Translations under genes and position numbers: made by a program | Shown: positions 56,522-64,000 of the stretch, in pieces | Layout of the letters: every line of letters starts with the position of its first letter | Position numbering within the stretch: position 1 is the first letter of the stretch | The notes under the pieces: generated by a model | Told to the model about the DNA's origin: nothing | Database searches by the model: none | The model's input: the letters and a program-made list of their open reading frames with translations, nothing else | DNA from: Nitrosospira multiformis | GTDB lineage: Bacteria > Pseudomonadota > Gammaproteobacteria > Burkholderiales > Nitrosomonadaceae | Direction of reading: 5' to 3' | DNA: 64,000 bases | Assembly (NCBI RefSeq): GCF_900110185.1 | Contig: NZ_FOCT01000012.1 | Coordinates: 1-64,000 of the forward strand

Positions 56522-57436
56522 TTAGACCGCTTGTGGCAAAGCGTCGCGAAGGTGGATGCAGGGTCGCCAATCAGGGAGCGCCCGGGTCAAGGGATCAATA
56601 TCACAAACCCAGTCGGGGTGGCGCAATTCTCTCACTTTTCCCGGTGTCAGCATAGGTGAATAGCTTAGCAATCTGGCAGACCACAAGTTGACGTTTGCGA
56701 TCAATGAAACCAGTGGTGCGGGAAAAAAGACGCAGTGTACGGGGCGTTTCCACACTTCCTGCGCAATAGTGGCTACCGCCTGGCTGTCGTAACCTCCCGG
56801 CATACCATCATCAAGCTCGTAGGTACCTTGTACAGGGACCGCAGTCGAAAGCCAGCAGGTGATGGCTGCTACCAGATCGGCGACATGCAGTAATCCAAAC
56901 CGCATGTCAGGTTGTCCCACCATTGGCAAGATACCGCGGCGCGTTATCCTGAAAAGCGGGCTCATTTCCTTATCTCCAGGACCATAAACGGCCGTAGGAC
57001 GAAAAATGGCACAGGCCATACCAGCCGAACGCTCATTTATCACTCGTTCAGCCATATGCTTGCTCATGGCATACCAGGAAAGCTCGGGTTGCCGGGCGGC
57101 CAGGGAAGAAATCAGCAGAAAACGTGGAGGCGGGTTTTGTTCCAGAGAAGCCTGCATCAGGTTGATCGTACCTTCCACATTGGTACGTACAAAACTCTCG
57201 AGAGAGCTTCCTCGAACCTGGCCGGCACAATGCACAACGGCCGAGACACCTGTTACGAGTTTTCGCAATGCATCGAGGTTATGTAAATCGCCTTCTATCC
57301 ATTGCGTGGACTCGTCATCGACGCGCACACGTCTTGTCAGAGCCCTGACTTTCCATCCTTCCTTTATCAGAGACTGCAGCAGTGCATTTCCGATAAAGCC
57401 AGTGGCGCCGGTAACGGCGACCCAAGACTCCGACAT
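56522..57436 (-). CDS. NAD-dependent epimerase/dehydratase family protein
   Basis: A 304-residue extended SDR. It has the cofactor motif TGATGFIGNALL (about 9-20) and a catalytic YAMSK motif near residue 121. In the sphingolipid pathway of Caulobacter an enzyme of this family reduces the keto group of the sphingoid product; that role is inferred from context here. It lies 7 bases after the acyl-AMP ligase and 29 bases before the ACP. Confidence 0.82.
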   Translation of the reverse strand: MSESWVAVTGATGFIGNALLQSLIKEGWKVRALTRRVRVDDESTQWIEGDLHNLDALRKLVTGVSAVVHCAGQVRGSSLESFVRTNVEGTINLMQASLEQNPPPRFLLISSLAARQPELSWYAMSKHMAERVINERSAGMACAIFRPTAVYGPGDKEMSPLFRITRRGILPMVGQPDMRFGLLHVADLVAAITCWLSTAVPVQGTYELDDGMPGGYDSQAVATIAQEVWKRPVHCVFFPAPLVSLIANVNLWSARLLSYSPMLTPGKVRELRHPDWVCDIDPLTRALPDWRPCIHLRDALPQAV

Positions 57437-57443
57437 ACGCCGA

Positions 57444-59303
57444 TTATTTGTCCCCGGACTCGGCAGATAACTGGTCTATCATCTGCGTTCTCTGGATAAA
57501 GCCCTGGCGTGCCGCAAAACGGGACAGTTTTCCGGAGGAAGTGCGCGGCAGGGTGTGCGGTGGAACCAGTTCCACCAGGCAGTTCACGCCAAACGCCATG
57601 TAGACCAGACGTTGCAGACGGCTGGTAAGGGACTGGCGATCCGTTATCGAGGTAAGTCGGCATTCGATGACCAGGACAATGGTCGTGACGTCATTGGCGT
57701 CAGTAATGCCGAAGGCAGACGCTTCACGCGTTCTCACTTCGGGTTGCTGTTCGGCAAGCTCCTCGATATCCTGGGCACGGATGTTACGTCCATTGACGAT
57801 GATTACATCGGTACGACGCCCGGTGATGTAGAGATCCCCTTCAAAGAGGAACCCCAGATCACCCGTATCCAGCCAGTTCCCCAGTTTGAGTGTCTTGCAG
57901 GTGTCTTCCGGATTGTTGAAATAACCTGTCATGATACTGCTGCCCTGCACGAGTACGCTGCCCACGCGCAAATCAGGGAGTTGCTGACCAGCCTCGTCGA
58001 CCACTTTGACGATATGCCCCGGCAAGGCACGGCCGCAGTTGACAAATTCACTGTACTTCCGGCCTTCCACCTGCAACCGTACTGCCATTTTCCTGTCAAC
58101 GAGGGTTGCCGCGTCGACTCGCAAACTCTGAAAACCTTGACCAACTTCGGAGAAGGTAACGGCGAGCGTCGATTCAGCCAGCCCATAGCAGGGGAGGAAT
58201 GCGCGCGCGTCAAAACCGGCGGGGGCAAATTTTTCCGCAAAATTCCTCAAAGTGTCCGGACGGATCATTTCCGCGCCGACTCCCGCTGCACGCCAACTGC
58301 TGAGGTCAAGATCTTCCAGGTCGGAATCGCGCACGCGAAGCGTGCAGAGCTTGAGTCCAAAAGGTTGGCTGAACGCGACGGTGGCGCGATTTCTGCTGAT
58401 CAGGCGCAGCCATTGCAGCGGCCTGATTGCAAAATCACGGGTAGCCAGATAATCAACGGAAACCTGTGCCACCATCGGTGCCATTACCATGCCGACCAAG
58501 CCCATGTCATGATAAAACGGCAGCCAGGATGCGCAGCGGTCTCCTGCCCGGATATTCAGACCGTGACGGACAATGCCCTGAAGATTGCTCATCAGTGCAC
58601 CTTCGGTAATTACTACTCCACGCGGCATGCGCGTGCTTCCCGAAGTAAATTGCAGGTATGCAATTTCATCGGGACTATTTGGCGTGAGCTCGATATTCAG
58701 CGTCGGCAGTTCCCCAAGTTGCTCCGGCGTTCCCACCCAGCGCAGATATTGCGACCCGTCGGCCGCTTCTTTCAAGAAACCGACATAGTCAAGGCTCGCC
58801 AGAGCGGCGCTTGCCTGACCTGCCTCCAGCATTCCGCGCAACTGCCGAACATAAACCGCATGGCTGCCGAGGTTGACAGGAACAGGCATTGCATAAGGTA
58901 CCAGTCCTGCATAGCGGCATGCATAAAAGATTTCCACGAATTCCGGCGTCGTGTCGGCAATAATCGCAACACGGTCTCCTCTCGCCAATCCAAGCCCGAG
59001 CAACTGCTGCGCCGCTGTTTGGGCATTTTGCCTTAATGCCTGATAGGGAAGAACGGAGCGGAGATTACCCTTGGCATCGTAAAAGTTATATCCGGCTGTA
59101 CCTGCCGCCGCATACTCGAGCGCAGCGATTAAGGTGTCGAAGTCGGCTAATCTCTGAGCTTGAGTGTTGTAGGTAGGTGTGGGGATCGCAGCTGCCGGCT
59201 GCTCGCTTGATAATTGAGGGTTAAACGCTTGCGTCAGCGGAGCGTTCAACTTCGCTATTGTTGAACTCAAGGTCTTCCCCTCCAAATTAATCGTACTAGT
59301 CAT
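57444..59303 (-). CDS. Fatty acyl-AMP ligase / acyl-ACP synthetase
   Basis: A 619-residue adenylate-forming enzyme of the fatty acyl-AMP ligase type. Seen are YLQFTSGSTRMPRGVV (P-loop), PFYHDMGLVGM, a CYGLAESTLAV core motif, WLDTGDLGFL and the C-terminal lysine in TSSGKLSRF. It likely activates a fatty acid and loads the ACP encoded downstream. ATG 59303 is used; the longer TTG start adds 11 residues. It is the first gene of the operon. Confidence 0.88.
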   Translation of the reverse strand: MTSTINLEGKTLSSTIAKLNAPLTQAFNPQLSSEQPAAAIPTPTYNTQAQRLADFDTLIAALEYAAAGTAGYNFYDAKGNLRSVLPYQALRQNAQTAAQQLLGLGLARGDRVAIIADTTPEFVEIFYACRYAGLVPYAMPVPVNLGSHAVYVRQLRGMLEAGQASAALASLDYVGFLKEAADGSQYLRWVGTPEQLGELPTLNIELTPNSPDEIAYLQFTSGSTRMPRGVVITEGALMSNLQGIVRHGLNIRAGDRCASWLPFYHDMGLVGMVMAPMVAQVSVDYLATRDFAIRPLQWLRLISRNRATVAFSQPFGLKLCTLRVRDSDLEDLDLSSWRAAGVGAEMIRPDTLRNFAEKFAPAGFDARAFLPCYGLAESTLAVTFSEVGQGFQSLRVDAATLVDRKMAVRLQVEGRKYSEFVNCGRALPGHIVKVVDEAGQQLPDLRVGSVLVQGSSIMTGYFNNPEDTCKTLKLGNWLDTGDLGFLFEGDLYITGRRTDVIIVNGRNIRAQDIEELAEQQPEVRTREASAFGITDANDVTTIVLVIECRLTSITDRQSLTSRLQRLVYMAFGVNCLVELVPPHTLPRTSSGKLSRFAARQGFIQRTQMIDQLSAESGDK

Positions 59304-59443
59304 CTTTTTATAATATAAAGGATTCCAGTCGGGCAATCGTTGTTTTTGGCCATCATCCGCTGTCGCGTCGTTCGAGTTCGAGATGCTGCTTGAAAATATC
59401 GGCTTTACCTGGCTCCCGGTAAAGGCAGTAGCTCGAAAAACAA

Positions 59444-59472
59444 AAAATAAATGCGCTAATCTGTGAAATCAA
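59444..59472 (-). promoter_or_regulatory. Candidate promoter of the putative sphingolipid operon
   Basis: On the minus strand TTGATT (59472-59467), a 17-base spacer and TATTTT (59449-59444) precede the acyl-AMP ligase by about 140 bases. The match is moderate. Confidence 0.3.
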
Positions 59473-59959
59473 CGAACCTTCTTATACTCAGCTCTTATTA
59501 TCGTAATAGAGCAGCTTTATCATGTACTTCGGGCATTACCGGATCCCGCTCCTTCACGCAAAGGGGCTGTCTCTAACACGCAGTCTGCTTTCGATTATTT
59601 ACAGGATAGGCGACAAGCTCCATTCTGTACGAGTTGGCAGACGATATAAAGAGGTTTTGGAGAATGGAAGGGAAATGTGTGTCTTTTTTGCAACACTTGC
59701 CGGAACCGGACCCTTCAGCTTCGCGTTAGATCTGATCTCAATCTCTTTCGCAGCCGCGCGACATTTTACAGGAATCCATCTATCGATGGATCAACTCTTC
59801 TTTTATTTTCGAGGCAGATTATTGCAAGCCCGGGCGCGATCTTCCGGAATCACACTACACACCACAGGGAATCCTTGAAAAAATTCCTCGCCTGGAATAG
59901 GCCTGCCGCTGACTCCAAGGTGCAAAGCCGGATTTACACTCAATCAGTACCGGGTCGCC
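59473..59959. other. Intergenic region with no supported gene
   Basis: Two overlapping plus-strand open frames (59522-59878 and 59677-60072) lack family features, and the second runs into the neighbouring gene's antisense. One small perfect hairpin, ATCCATC/GATGGAT, lies at 59774-59791. Nothing else stands out. Confidence 0.45.
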
Positions 59960-60304
59960 TCATCCTTCAAGCCATGTCTTTGCTTCGGCATAATCCCGGA
60001 ATACCCTTATGTCGGCATCGACAAATAGATTGGATACCCAGGCCGCCCAAGCGCGCCACTGGTTTTCAGTGATTATCGCGATGCGATTGAATTCGCTGCC
60101 GTGTTCCCGCACGAATTTGATGTCCTCCCAAGCGACATCAATGGTGTAGCTCAGCATATCCCGCCAATCGAACAGTACATTCACCTTGCCGTCGCGGCCA
60201 GCCTTGCGGAGTACCTTGTCCTCGAATTCCTGGTAATCGGCCAGGGTGAATTCACCGAAAACAGCGATACTGATCAGATTTTCCGTTTCCTCAATGGTTA
60301 TCAT
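59960..60304 (-). CDS. SpoIIAA/STAS-like protein
   Basis: A 114-residue protein of the SpoIIAA-like (PF11964) family: MITIEETENLISIAVFGEF at the start, a LFDWRDM segment, and an acidic/aromatic C-terminus (VFRDYAEAKTWLEG). These stand-alone STAS-like proteins have no known function and often bind hydrophobic ligands. ATG 60304. It follows the Rieske gene on the same strand after about 100 bases. Confidence 0.82.
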   Translation of the reverse strand: MITIEETENLISIAVFGEFTLADYQEFEDKVLRKAGRDGKVNVLFDWRDMLSYTIDVAWEDIKFVREHGSEFNRIAIITENQWRAWAAWVSNLFVDADIRVFRDYAEAKTWLEG

Positions 60305-60410
60305 GTGTTACCCACAATATAAATTACGCGGGCAGAGAAAAATCCGGGTAGTCCAAAAAATTCGGGCTACCGAAGAAAAATCCGCTCAGCAAAAGGATAT
60401 CACTTATCGC

Positions 60411-61508
60411 TCAGATGTGTGGTTCAATTTCTCGCCGCAGAAACTTGTGAAAGTGCACCATGCCATCTTCCATCGGCGATTGATATGGTCCGGCCTCGCT
60501 CACACCTTGTTTGTACAGCGCACGGCGCCCTTCTGTCATCAGCTTGCAGATTTCATCATCCTCAGCAGCGGTTTCACGATAGGCGGCCTGTTCTGCTTCA
60601 ATGAATTCACGCTCAAACAAAGCGATATCTTCAGGATAATAGAACTCCACCACATTGGTGCAACGCTCTGTTCCGGTAGGAAGCACCGTGCTGATGACTA
60701 ATACATGGGGATACCATTCCATCATGATGTTGGGATAATACAGCATCCAGATTGCACCATGCCTCGGTATTTCGCCCGCTGTCTGCAGCAACAGTTGCTC
60801 GTGCCATTTTGCATAGACGGGCGTTCCCGGGCGGGTCAGGGCGTTATTGATCCCCACAGTCTGAACGTTGTACCACTCCCCGAACTCCCATTCCAGTGCA
60901 GCCGTGTCAACAAAATTGCCCAGGCCTGGATGGTATGGCTCGACGTGGTAGTCCTCCAGATAAACCTCTATGAAGGTTTTCCAGTTGCAGGCGTATTCAT
61001 CTATCTGAAGGCGTTCCAGCACATGGCCCGAGAAGTCGAAATTCTTCAGGACTTGCAAGTTGCCCAGATCGCGCGCAACATTCCGCCTGCCTTGAAACAG
61101 GAGTCCGTTCCAGCTCTGCAAAGGCGTATTGGAAAGATTGAGGCAAGGGTTTTCGGGGAAATGAGGTGCACCGAGCAACGTGCCCTTCAAGTCATACGTC
61201 CAGCGATGCACCGGGCAAACGATGTTTCTGGTGTTGCCACTCCCTTTGAGCAGCAGTGACTGCCTGTGGCGGCAGACGTTGGATAGCAACTCGATACCAT
61301 CCTTATTACGCACCAGCATTTTCGCGTTATCCATCCATTCTGGCACATAATAGTCGCCAATGTTTGGCACCATGATCTCATGGCCGACATAGCCCGGTCC
61401 CTGGTCGAACAGAATGCGTTTTTCCAGTTCAAGGATTTGAGAGTCGAGATACCAGTCAACCGGCAGTTGCGTTGGAGCCAATTGGCAAACATCAATCAGA
61501 TCGACCAT
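60411..61508 (-). CDS. Rieske-type aromatic-ring-hydroxylating oxygenase, alpha subunit-like
   Basis: A 365-residue non-heme iron oxygenase. The Rieske [2Fe-2S] cluster ligands are Cys79/His81 (CRHRQ) and Cys98/His101 (CPVHRW). The mononuclear iron site includes His188 and His193 in EDYHVEPYHPGL, bridged by Asp186. The substrate is unknown; this class also includes choline- and lipid-oxidising enzymes. No ferredoxin or reductase is adjacent. ATG 61508. Confidence 0.88.
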   Translation of the reverse strand: MVDLIDVCQLAPTQLPVDWYLDSQILELEKRILFDQGPGYVGHEIMVPNIGDYYVPEWMDNAKMLVRNKDGIELLSNVCRHRQSLLLKGSGNTRNIVCPVHRWTYDLKGTLLGAPHFPENPCLNLSNTPLQSWNGLLFQGRRNVARDLGNLQVLKNFDFSGHVLERLQIDEYACNWKTFIEVYLEDYHVEPYHPGLGNFVDTAALEWEFGEWYNVQTVGINNALTRPGTPVYAKWHEQLLLQTAGEIPRHGAIWMLYYPNIMMEWYPHVLVISTVLPTGTERCTNVVEFYYPEDIALFEREFIEAEQAAYRETAAEDDEICKLMTEGRRALYKQGVSEAGPYQSPMEDGMVHFHKFLRREIEPHI

Positions 61509-61740
61509 ATGCTACTTTTCACCTTTCAAATAAAGATGGCTGGATTATCAAAACCAGGAACGGCAGGGAAGACAAGGAAGAGAATGAGCATGTCCTCATG
61601 CCCTTGCCCTGAAACGCTTATAATCCGACTAAGAAACCTCTTTCGTGGGAAAGTTTCGTGTATTTAATTGACCTGACACCACTTATTGCGTTATTTTTGC
61701 CGTTTGCCCGCGATACACCCATTCTGACAGCGTGTTTATC

Positions 61741-61995
61741 ATGACAAAGCCCGCCGACCCCGTCAAATTTTCCCCTCCGGAAGATTTTGAAGCTGCGCTG
61801 GCTGAGCTGGAAAGCATCGTTATGGAAATGGAAGCAGGGCAGATGCCGCTTGAAGAATCCCTCGAAGCTCACAAACGTGGGACGGAATTGCTACAATATT
61901 GCCACTCCAAGTTGCAGGATGCGCAGCAACAGGTACGCCTCCTTGAAGCCAACACACTGAAAAATTTCTCCCCTTCCGGTATTGATGACCGCTGA
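61741..61995 (+). CDS. xseB: Exodeoxyribonuclease VII small subunit
   Basis: An 84-residue helical protein with FEAALAELESIVMEMEAGQM and a LEESLEAHKRG segment, typical of XseB. It partners XseA (not in this window) to degrade single-stranded DNA. ATG 61741 is preferred to a GTG three codons upstream. It overlaps ispA by 11 bases, the usual xseB-ispA-dxs order. Confidence 0.95.
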   Translation: MTKPADPVKFSPPEDFEAALAELESIVMEMEAGQMPLEESLEAHKRGTELLQYCHSKLQDAQQQVRLLEANTLKNFSPSGIDDR

Positions 61996-62878
61996 TTTTC
62001 AGGATTGGGCGAGAAGCCACCAGGTACGCATCGAAAATTCCCTGCAGACCCTGCTTCCCGCCGCAGACGTCGCGCCTGAGCGCTTGCATGAAGCGATGCG
62101 CTACACCGTTCTGGGTGGGGGCAAGCGCGTACGGCCTTTGCTCGCTTTTGCAGCTGGCGAGCTGAACAATGCGAACGAGGAGAGGGTGACGATTGCTGCT
62201 GCCGCAGTGGAACTCATTCATGCCTATTCACTCGTGCACGATGATTTGCCCTGCATGGATGACGATGTATTGCGTCGGGGCAAGCCTACCTGTCATATCG
62301 AATATGGGGAAGCAATTGCCCTATTGACGGGTGACAGCTTGCAGAGCCTCGCTTTTCAGTTGCTGGCCGAATACTCCCTGGCTGACACCCCGAAGATGCA
62401 ACTTGAAATGATCAGGCGTCTGGCGCAAGCGGCGGGTTCGCGCGGCATGGCGGGAGGGCAGGCTGTCGATCTTGCCAGTGTCGGCAGGACATTAAGCCTC
62501 CCCGAACTGGAATTCATGCATATTCACAAGACAGGCGCGCTTATTCGAGCCGCGGTAATGCTGGGTGCCTATTGTGGGAGCAGGTTGGACGAAGCCCAGT
62601 TGGCAGCCCTTGATCATTTTGCCAAATGCATCGGTCTTGCATTTCAAGTTGTCGATGACGTTCTCGACGCCGAGGCAACCACTGCCGCCCTCGGCAAGAC
62701 TGCCGGCAAGGATGCCGAAAACAATAAGCCTACCTATGTGAGTATTCTGGGGAGCAAACGGGCCCGCGAGCTCGCGGAGGAGTTGCGGCGGGAGGCATAT
62801 GCATCCCTGGAGATGTTTAAGGCAGCCGCAGGACGATTGAGGCAGGTAACTGACTTTATCATTCACCGGGAATTTTGA
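61985..62878 (+). CDS. ispA: Farnesyl diphosphate synthase
   Basis: Condenses isopentenyl and dimethylallyl diphosphates to geranyl and farnesyl diphosphate. The 297 residues contain both Asp-rich motifs, DDLPCMDDD (first) and VVDDVLDAE (second), and GGGKRVRPLL. ATG 61985. It supplies ctaB-type farnesylation, quinones and undecaprenyl lipids. It precedes dxs by about 60 bases. Confidence 0.96.
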   Translation: MTADFQDWARSHQVRIENSLQTLLPAADVAPERLHEAMRYTVLGGGKRVRPLLAFAAGELNNANEERVTIAAAAVELIHAYSLVHDDLPCMDDDVLRRGKPTCHIEYGEAIALLTGDSLQSLAFQLLAEYSLADTPKMQLEMIRRLAQAAGSRGMAGGQAVDLASVGRTLSLPELEFMHIHKTGALIRAAVMLGAYCGSRLDEAQLAALDHFAKCIGLAFQVVDDVLDAEATTAALGKTAGKDAENNKPTYVSILGSKRARELAEELRREAYASLEMFKAAAGRLRQVTDFIIHREF

Positions 62879-62937
62879 AGAATTTTGACGGCTAGCCTGT
62901 TTCCCGGAAAAAGGATTTTGTAATTTTCAAGGTTTAA

Positions 62938-64000
62938 ATGCACCCATTGCTCAATACTATTACCGATCCTGTCAAGCTGCGGGCACTGGAACGCAAGTTG
63001 TTGCCGCAGCTTGCGGACGAGTTACGCCAATTCCTGGTTGAATCGGTAGCCAAAACCGGCGGTCATCTGTCCTCCAATCTTGGCACGGTCGAACTGACCA
63101 TCGCACTGCACTACGTTTTCAATACACCCTACGACCGCCTGGTATGGGATGTGGGCCACCAGACCTATGTCCATAAAATTCTGACCGGACGGCGCGAAGG
63201 CATGAGCAAATTGCGCATGCGCGGCGGTATCGCCGGCTTTCCGCGCCGGGATGAAAGTGAGTATGACGCTTTCGGCACCGCTCACTCCAGCACCTCCATC
63301 AGCGCTGCGCTTGGGATGGCAGTAGCATCGCAGCGGGAAGGCAAGAAGCGGTCCGTGGTCGCGGTGATCGGTGATGGCGCGATGAGTGCCGGCATGGCGT
63401 TCGAGGCTTTGAATAATGCCGGCGCCATGGATACCGACCTGCTGGTCATTCTGAACGACAACGATATGTCGATTTCCCGGCCAGTGGGAGCGCTCAACAA
63501 TTATCTGGCGCGGCTCATGTCCGGTCAGTTTTATGCAACCGCGCGGCGCGCCGGCGAGAAAATGCTGGGGGTGGTTCCACACGTGCTGGAACTTGCCAAG
63601 CGTGCCGAGGAGCATGTAAAAGGCATGGTGACGCCAAGCACGTTGTTTGAAGAATTCGGTTTCAATTATATCGGGCCTATTGATGGCCATGATCTTGACG
63701 TGCTTGTCAGCACGCTCAACAACATCAGGCATCTTCGCGGTCCCCAGTTTCTGCACGTGGTAACCCGTAAGGGAGCGGGGTACAAGGCAGCGGAAGACGA
63801 TCCGATTCTTTATCACGGCGTAACAAGGTTCAATCCCGATGCGGGCATCATTCCCAAGGCTTCAGCCAAGCCGTCCTATACCCAGATTTTCGGGGATTGG
63901 CTGTGTGACATGGCGGCATTGGACCAGCGTCTGGTAGGGATCACTCCGGCCATGCGGGAGGGATCGGGTATGGTGAGGTTTTCCCACGAGTATCCCGATC
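62938..64000 (+). CDS. dxs: 1-deoxy-D-xylulose-5-phosphate synthase (partial, 3' end cut)
   Basis: First enzyme of the MEP isoprenoid pathway, thiamine-diphosphate dependent. The first 354 codons are present and open to the window end. Motifs are [28 protein letters not shown], the thiamine site [20 protein letters not shown], and [16 protein letters not shown] 62938 is the first in-frame start. The rest lies outside the window. Confidence 0.96.
   Translation, partial: MHPLLNTITDPVKLRALERKLLPQLADELRQFLVESVAKTGGHLSSNLGTVELTIALHYVFNTPYDRLVWDVGHQTYVHKILTGRREGMSKLRMRGGIAGFPRRDESEYDAFGTAHSSTSISAALGMAVASQREGKKRSVVAVIGDGAMSAGMAFEALNNAGAMDTDLLVILNDNDMSISRPVGALNNYLARLMSGQFYATARRAGEKMLGVVPHVLELAKRAEEHVKGMVTPSTLFEEFGFNYIGPIDGHDLDVLVSTLNNIRHLRGPQFLHVVTRKGAGYKAAEDDPILYHGVTRFNPDAGIIPKASAKPSYTQIFGDWLCDMAALDQRLVGITPAMREGSGMVRFSHEYPD

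Noticed and set aside
57555..59036. Long 493-codon open frame on the plus strand antisense to the acyl-AMP ligase
   Set aside because: It mirrors a clearly conserved minus-strand gene, has no family features and a low-complexity Cys/His/Arg-rich composition typical of shadow frames.
59522..59878. 118-codon plus-strand frame between the acyl-AMP ligase and SpoIIAA-like genes
   Set aside because: No family resemblance, no good ribosome binding site, and overlapped by another equally unsupported frame.
1..64000. CRISPR arrays, insertion sequences, prophage or integrase genes
   Set aside because: No regularly spaced repeats, transposase or integrase motifs, or terminal inverted repeats were seen anywhere in the window.

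Overview
The window reads as ordinary chromosome of a betaproteobacterium, most likely an ammonia oxidiser of the Nitrosomonadaceae (Nitrosospira/Nitrosomonas type). This is inferred from gene content: a coxB-ctaD-ctaG-coxC cluster, PF08886-type gshA next to gshB, an EIIA(Man)-HPr-EI phosphotransfer chain, metX-metW, a tandem glycine riboswitch, and a possible bacterial sphingolipid cluster. No organism-specific marker such as amo or hao is present, so the genus is a guess. No insertion sequence, prophage, integrase or CRISPR array was seen.

Layout. 1-6.7 kb: aa3-type cytochrome oxidase genes with assembly factors (CtaG, SURF1, a SCO-like protein, CtaB, SCO1); heme A synthase is not among them. 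6.7-11.6 kb: a GlcD-like flavoprotein, a BON-domain lipoprotein, YraN, RsmI, a tiny thioredoxin-like protein and SixA. 11.6-17.2 kb: a large epimerase/SPW/VKOR-like fusion, a PRC-barrel protein and the Kup potassium transporter. 17.4-25.3 kb: a CHASE-PAS-PAS-GGDEF-EAL protein and sbcDC. 25.3-29.2 kb: an AT-richer block with a gene-poor, decayed-looking stretch and a four-gene cassette (Tat-signal small protein, PqqD-like protein, HprK-related kinase, nucleotidyltransferase-like protein). This is the least understood system in the window. 29.3-33.3 kb: tRNA-Arg(CCG), a membrane-anchored cytochrome c, ApaH, PlsC, a glycine-zipper lipoprotein and a PfkB kinase. 33.3-38.8 kb: the complete glycine cleavage genes gcvT-gcvH-gcvPA-(tpx)-gcvPB, led by a tandem glycine riboswitch with an intrinsic terminator.

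39-48 kb: an ExeA-like ATPase with a SPOR-like tail, gshA, gshB, a fused MFS/aminopropyltransferase, and the EIIA-HPr-EI operon. 48-54.8 kb: metX-metW, ampG, xthA, pyrE, a LEA-2 lipoprotein, RNase P RNA, and a secreted protein with a sorting-signal-like C-terminus. 55-59.3 kb: an operon of fatty acyl-AMP ligase, NAD-dependent epimerase, acyl carrier protein and an alpha-oxoamine synthase resembling serine palmitoyltransferase. Together these could make a 3-keto-sphingoid base on a dedicated ACP. 59.9-64 kb: a SpoIIAA-like protein, a Rieske oxygenase, then xseB-ispA-dxs (isoprenoid supply), with dxs running off the end.

Most genes are conserved housekeeping genes. Places deserving attention are the HprK-related cassette, the putative sphingolipid operon, the epimerase-VKOR fusion, and the riboswitch-controlled gcv operon with tpx inside it. 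All assignments come from reading sequence and motifs; no database search was run.
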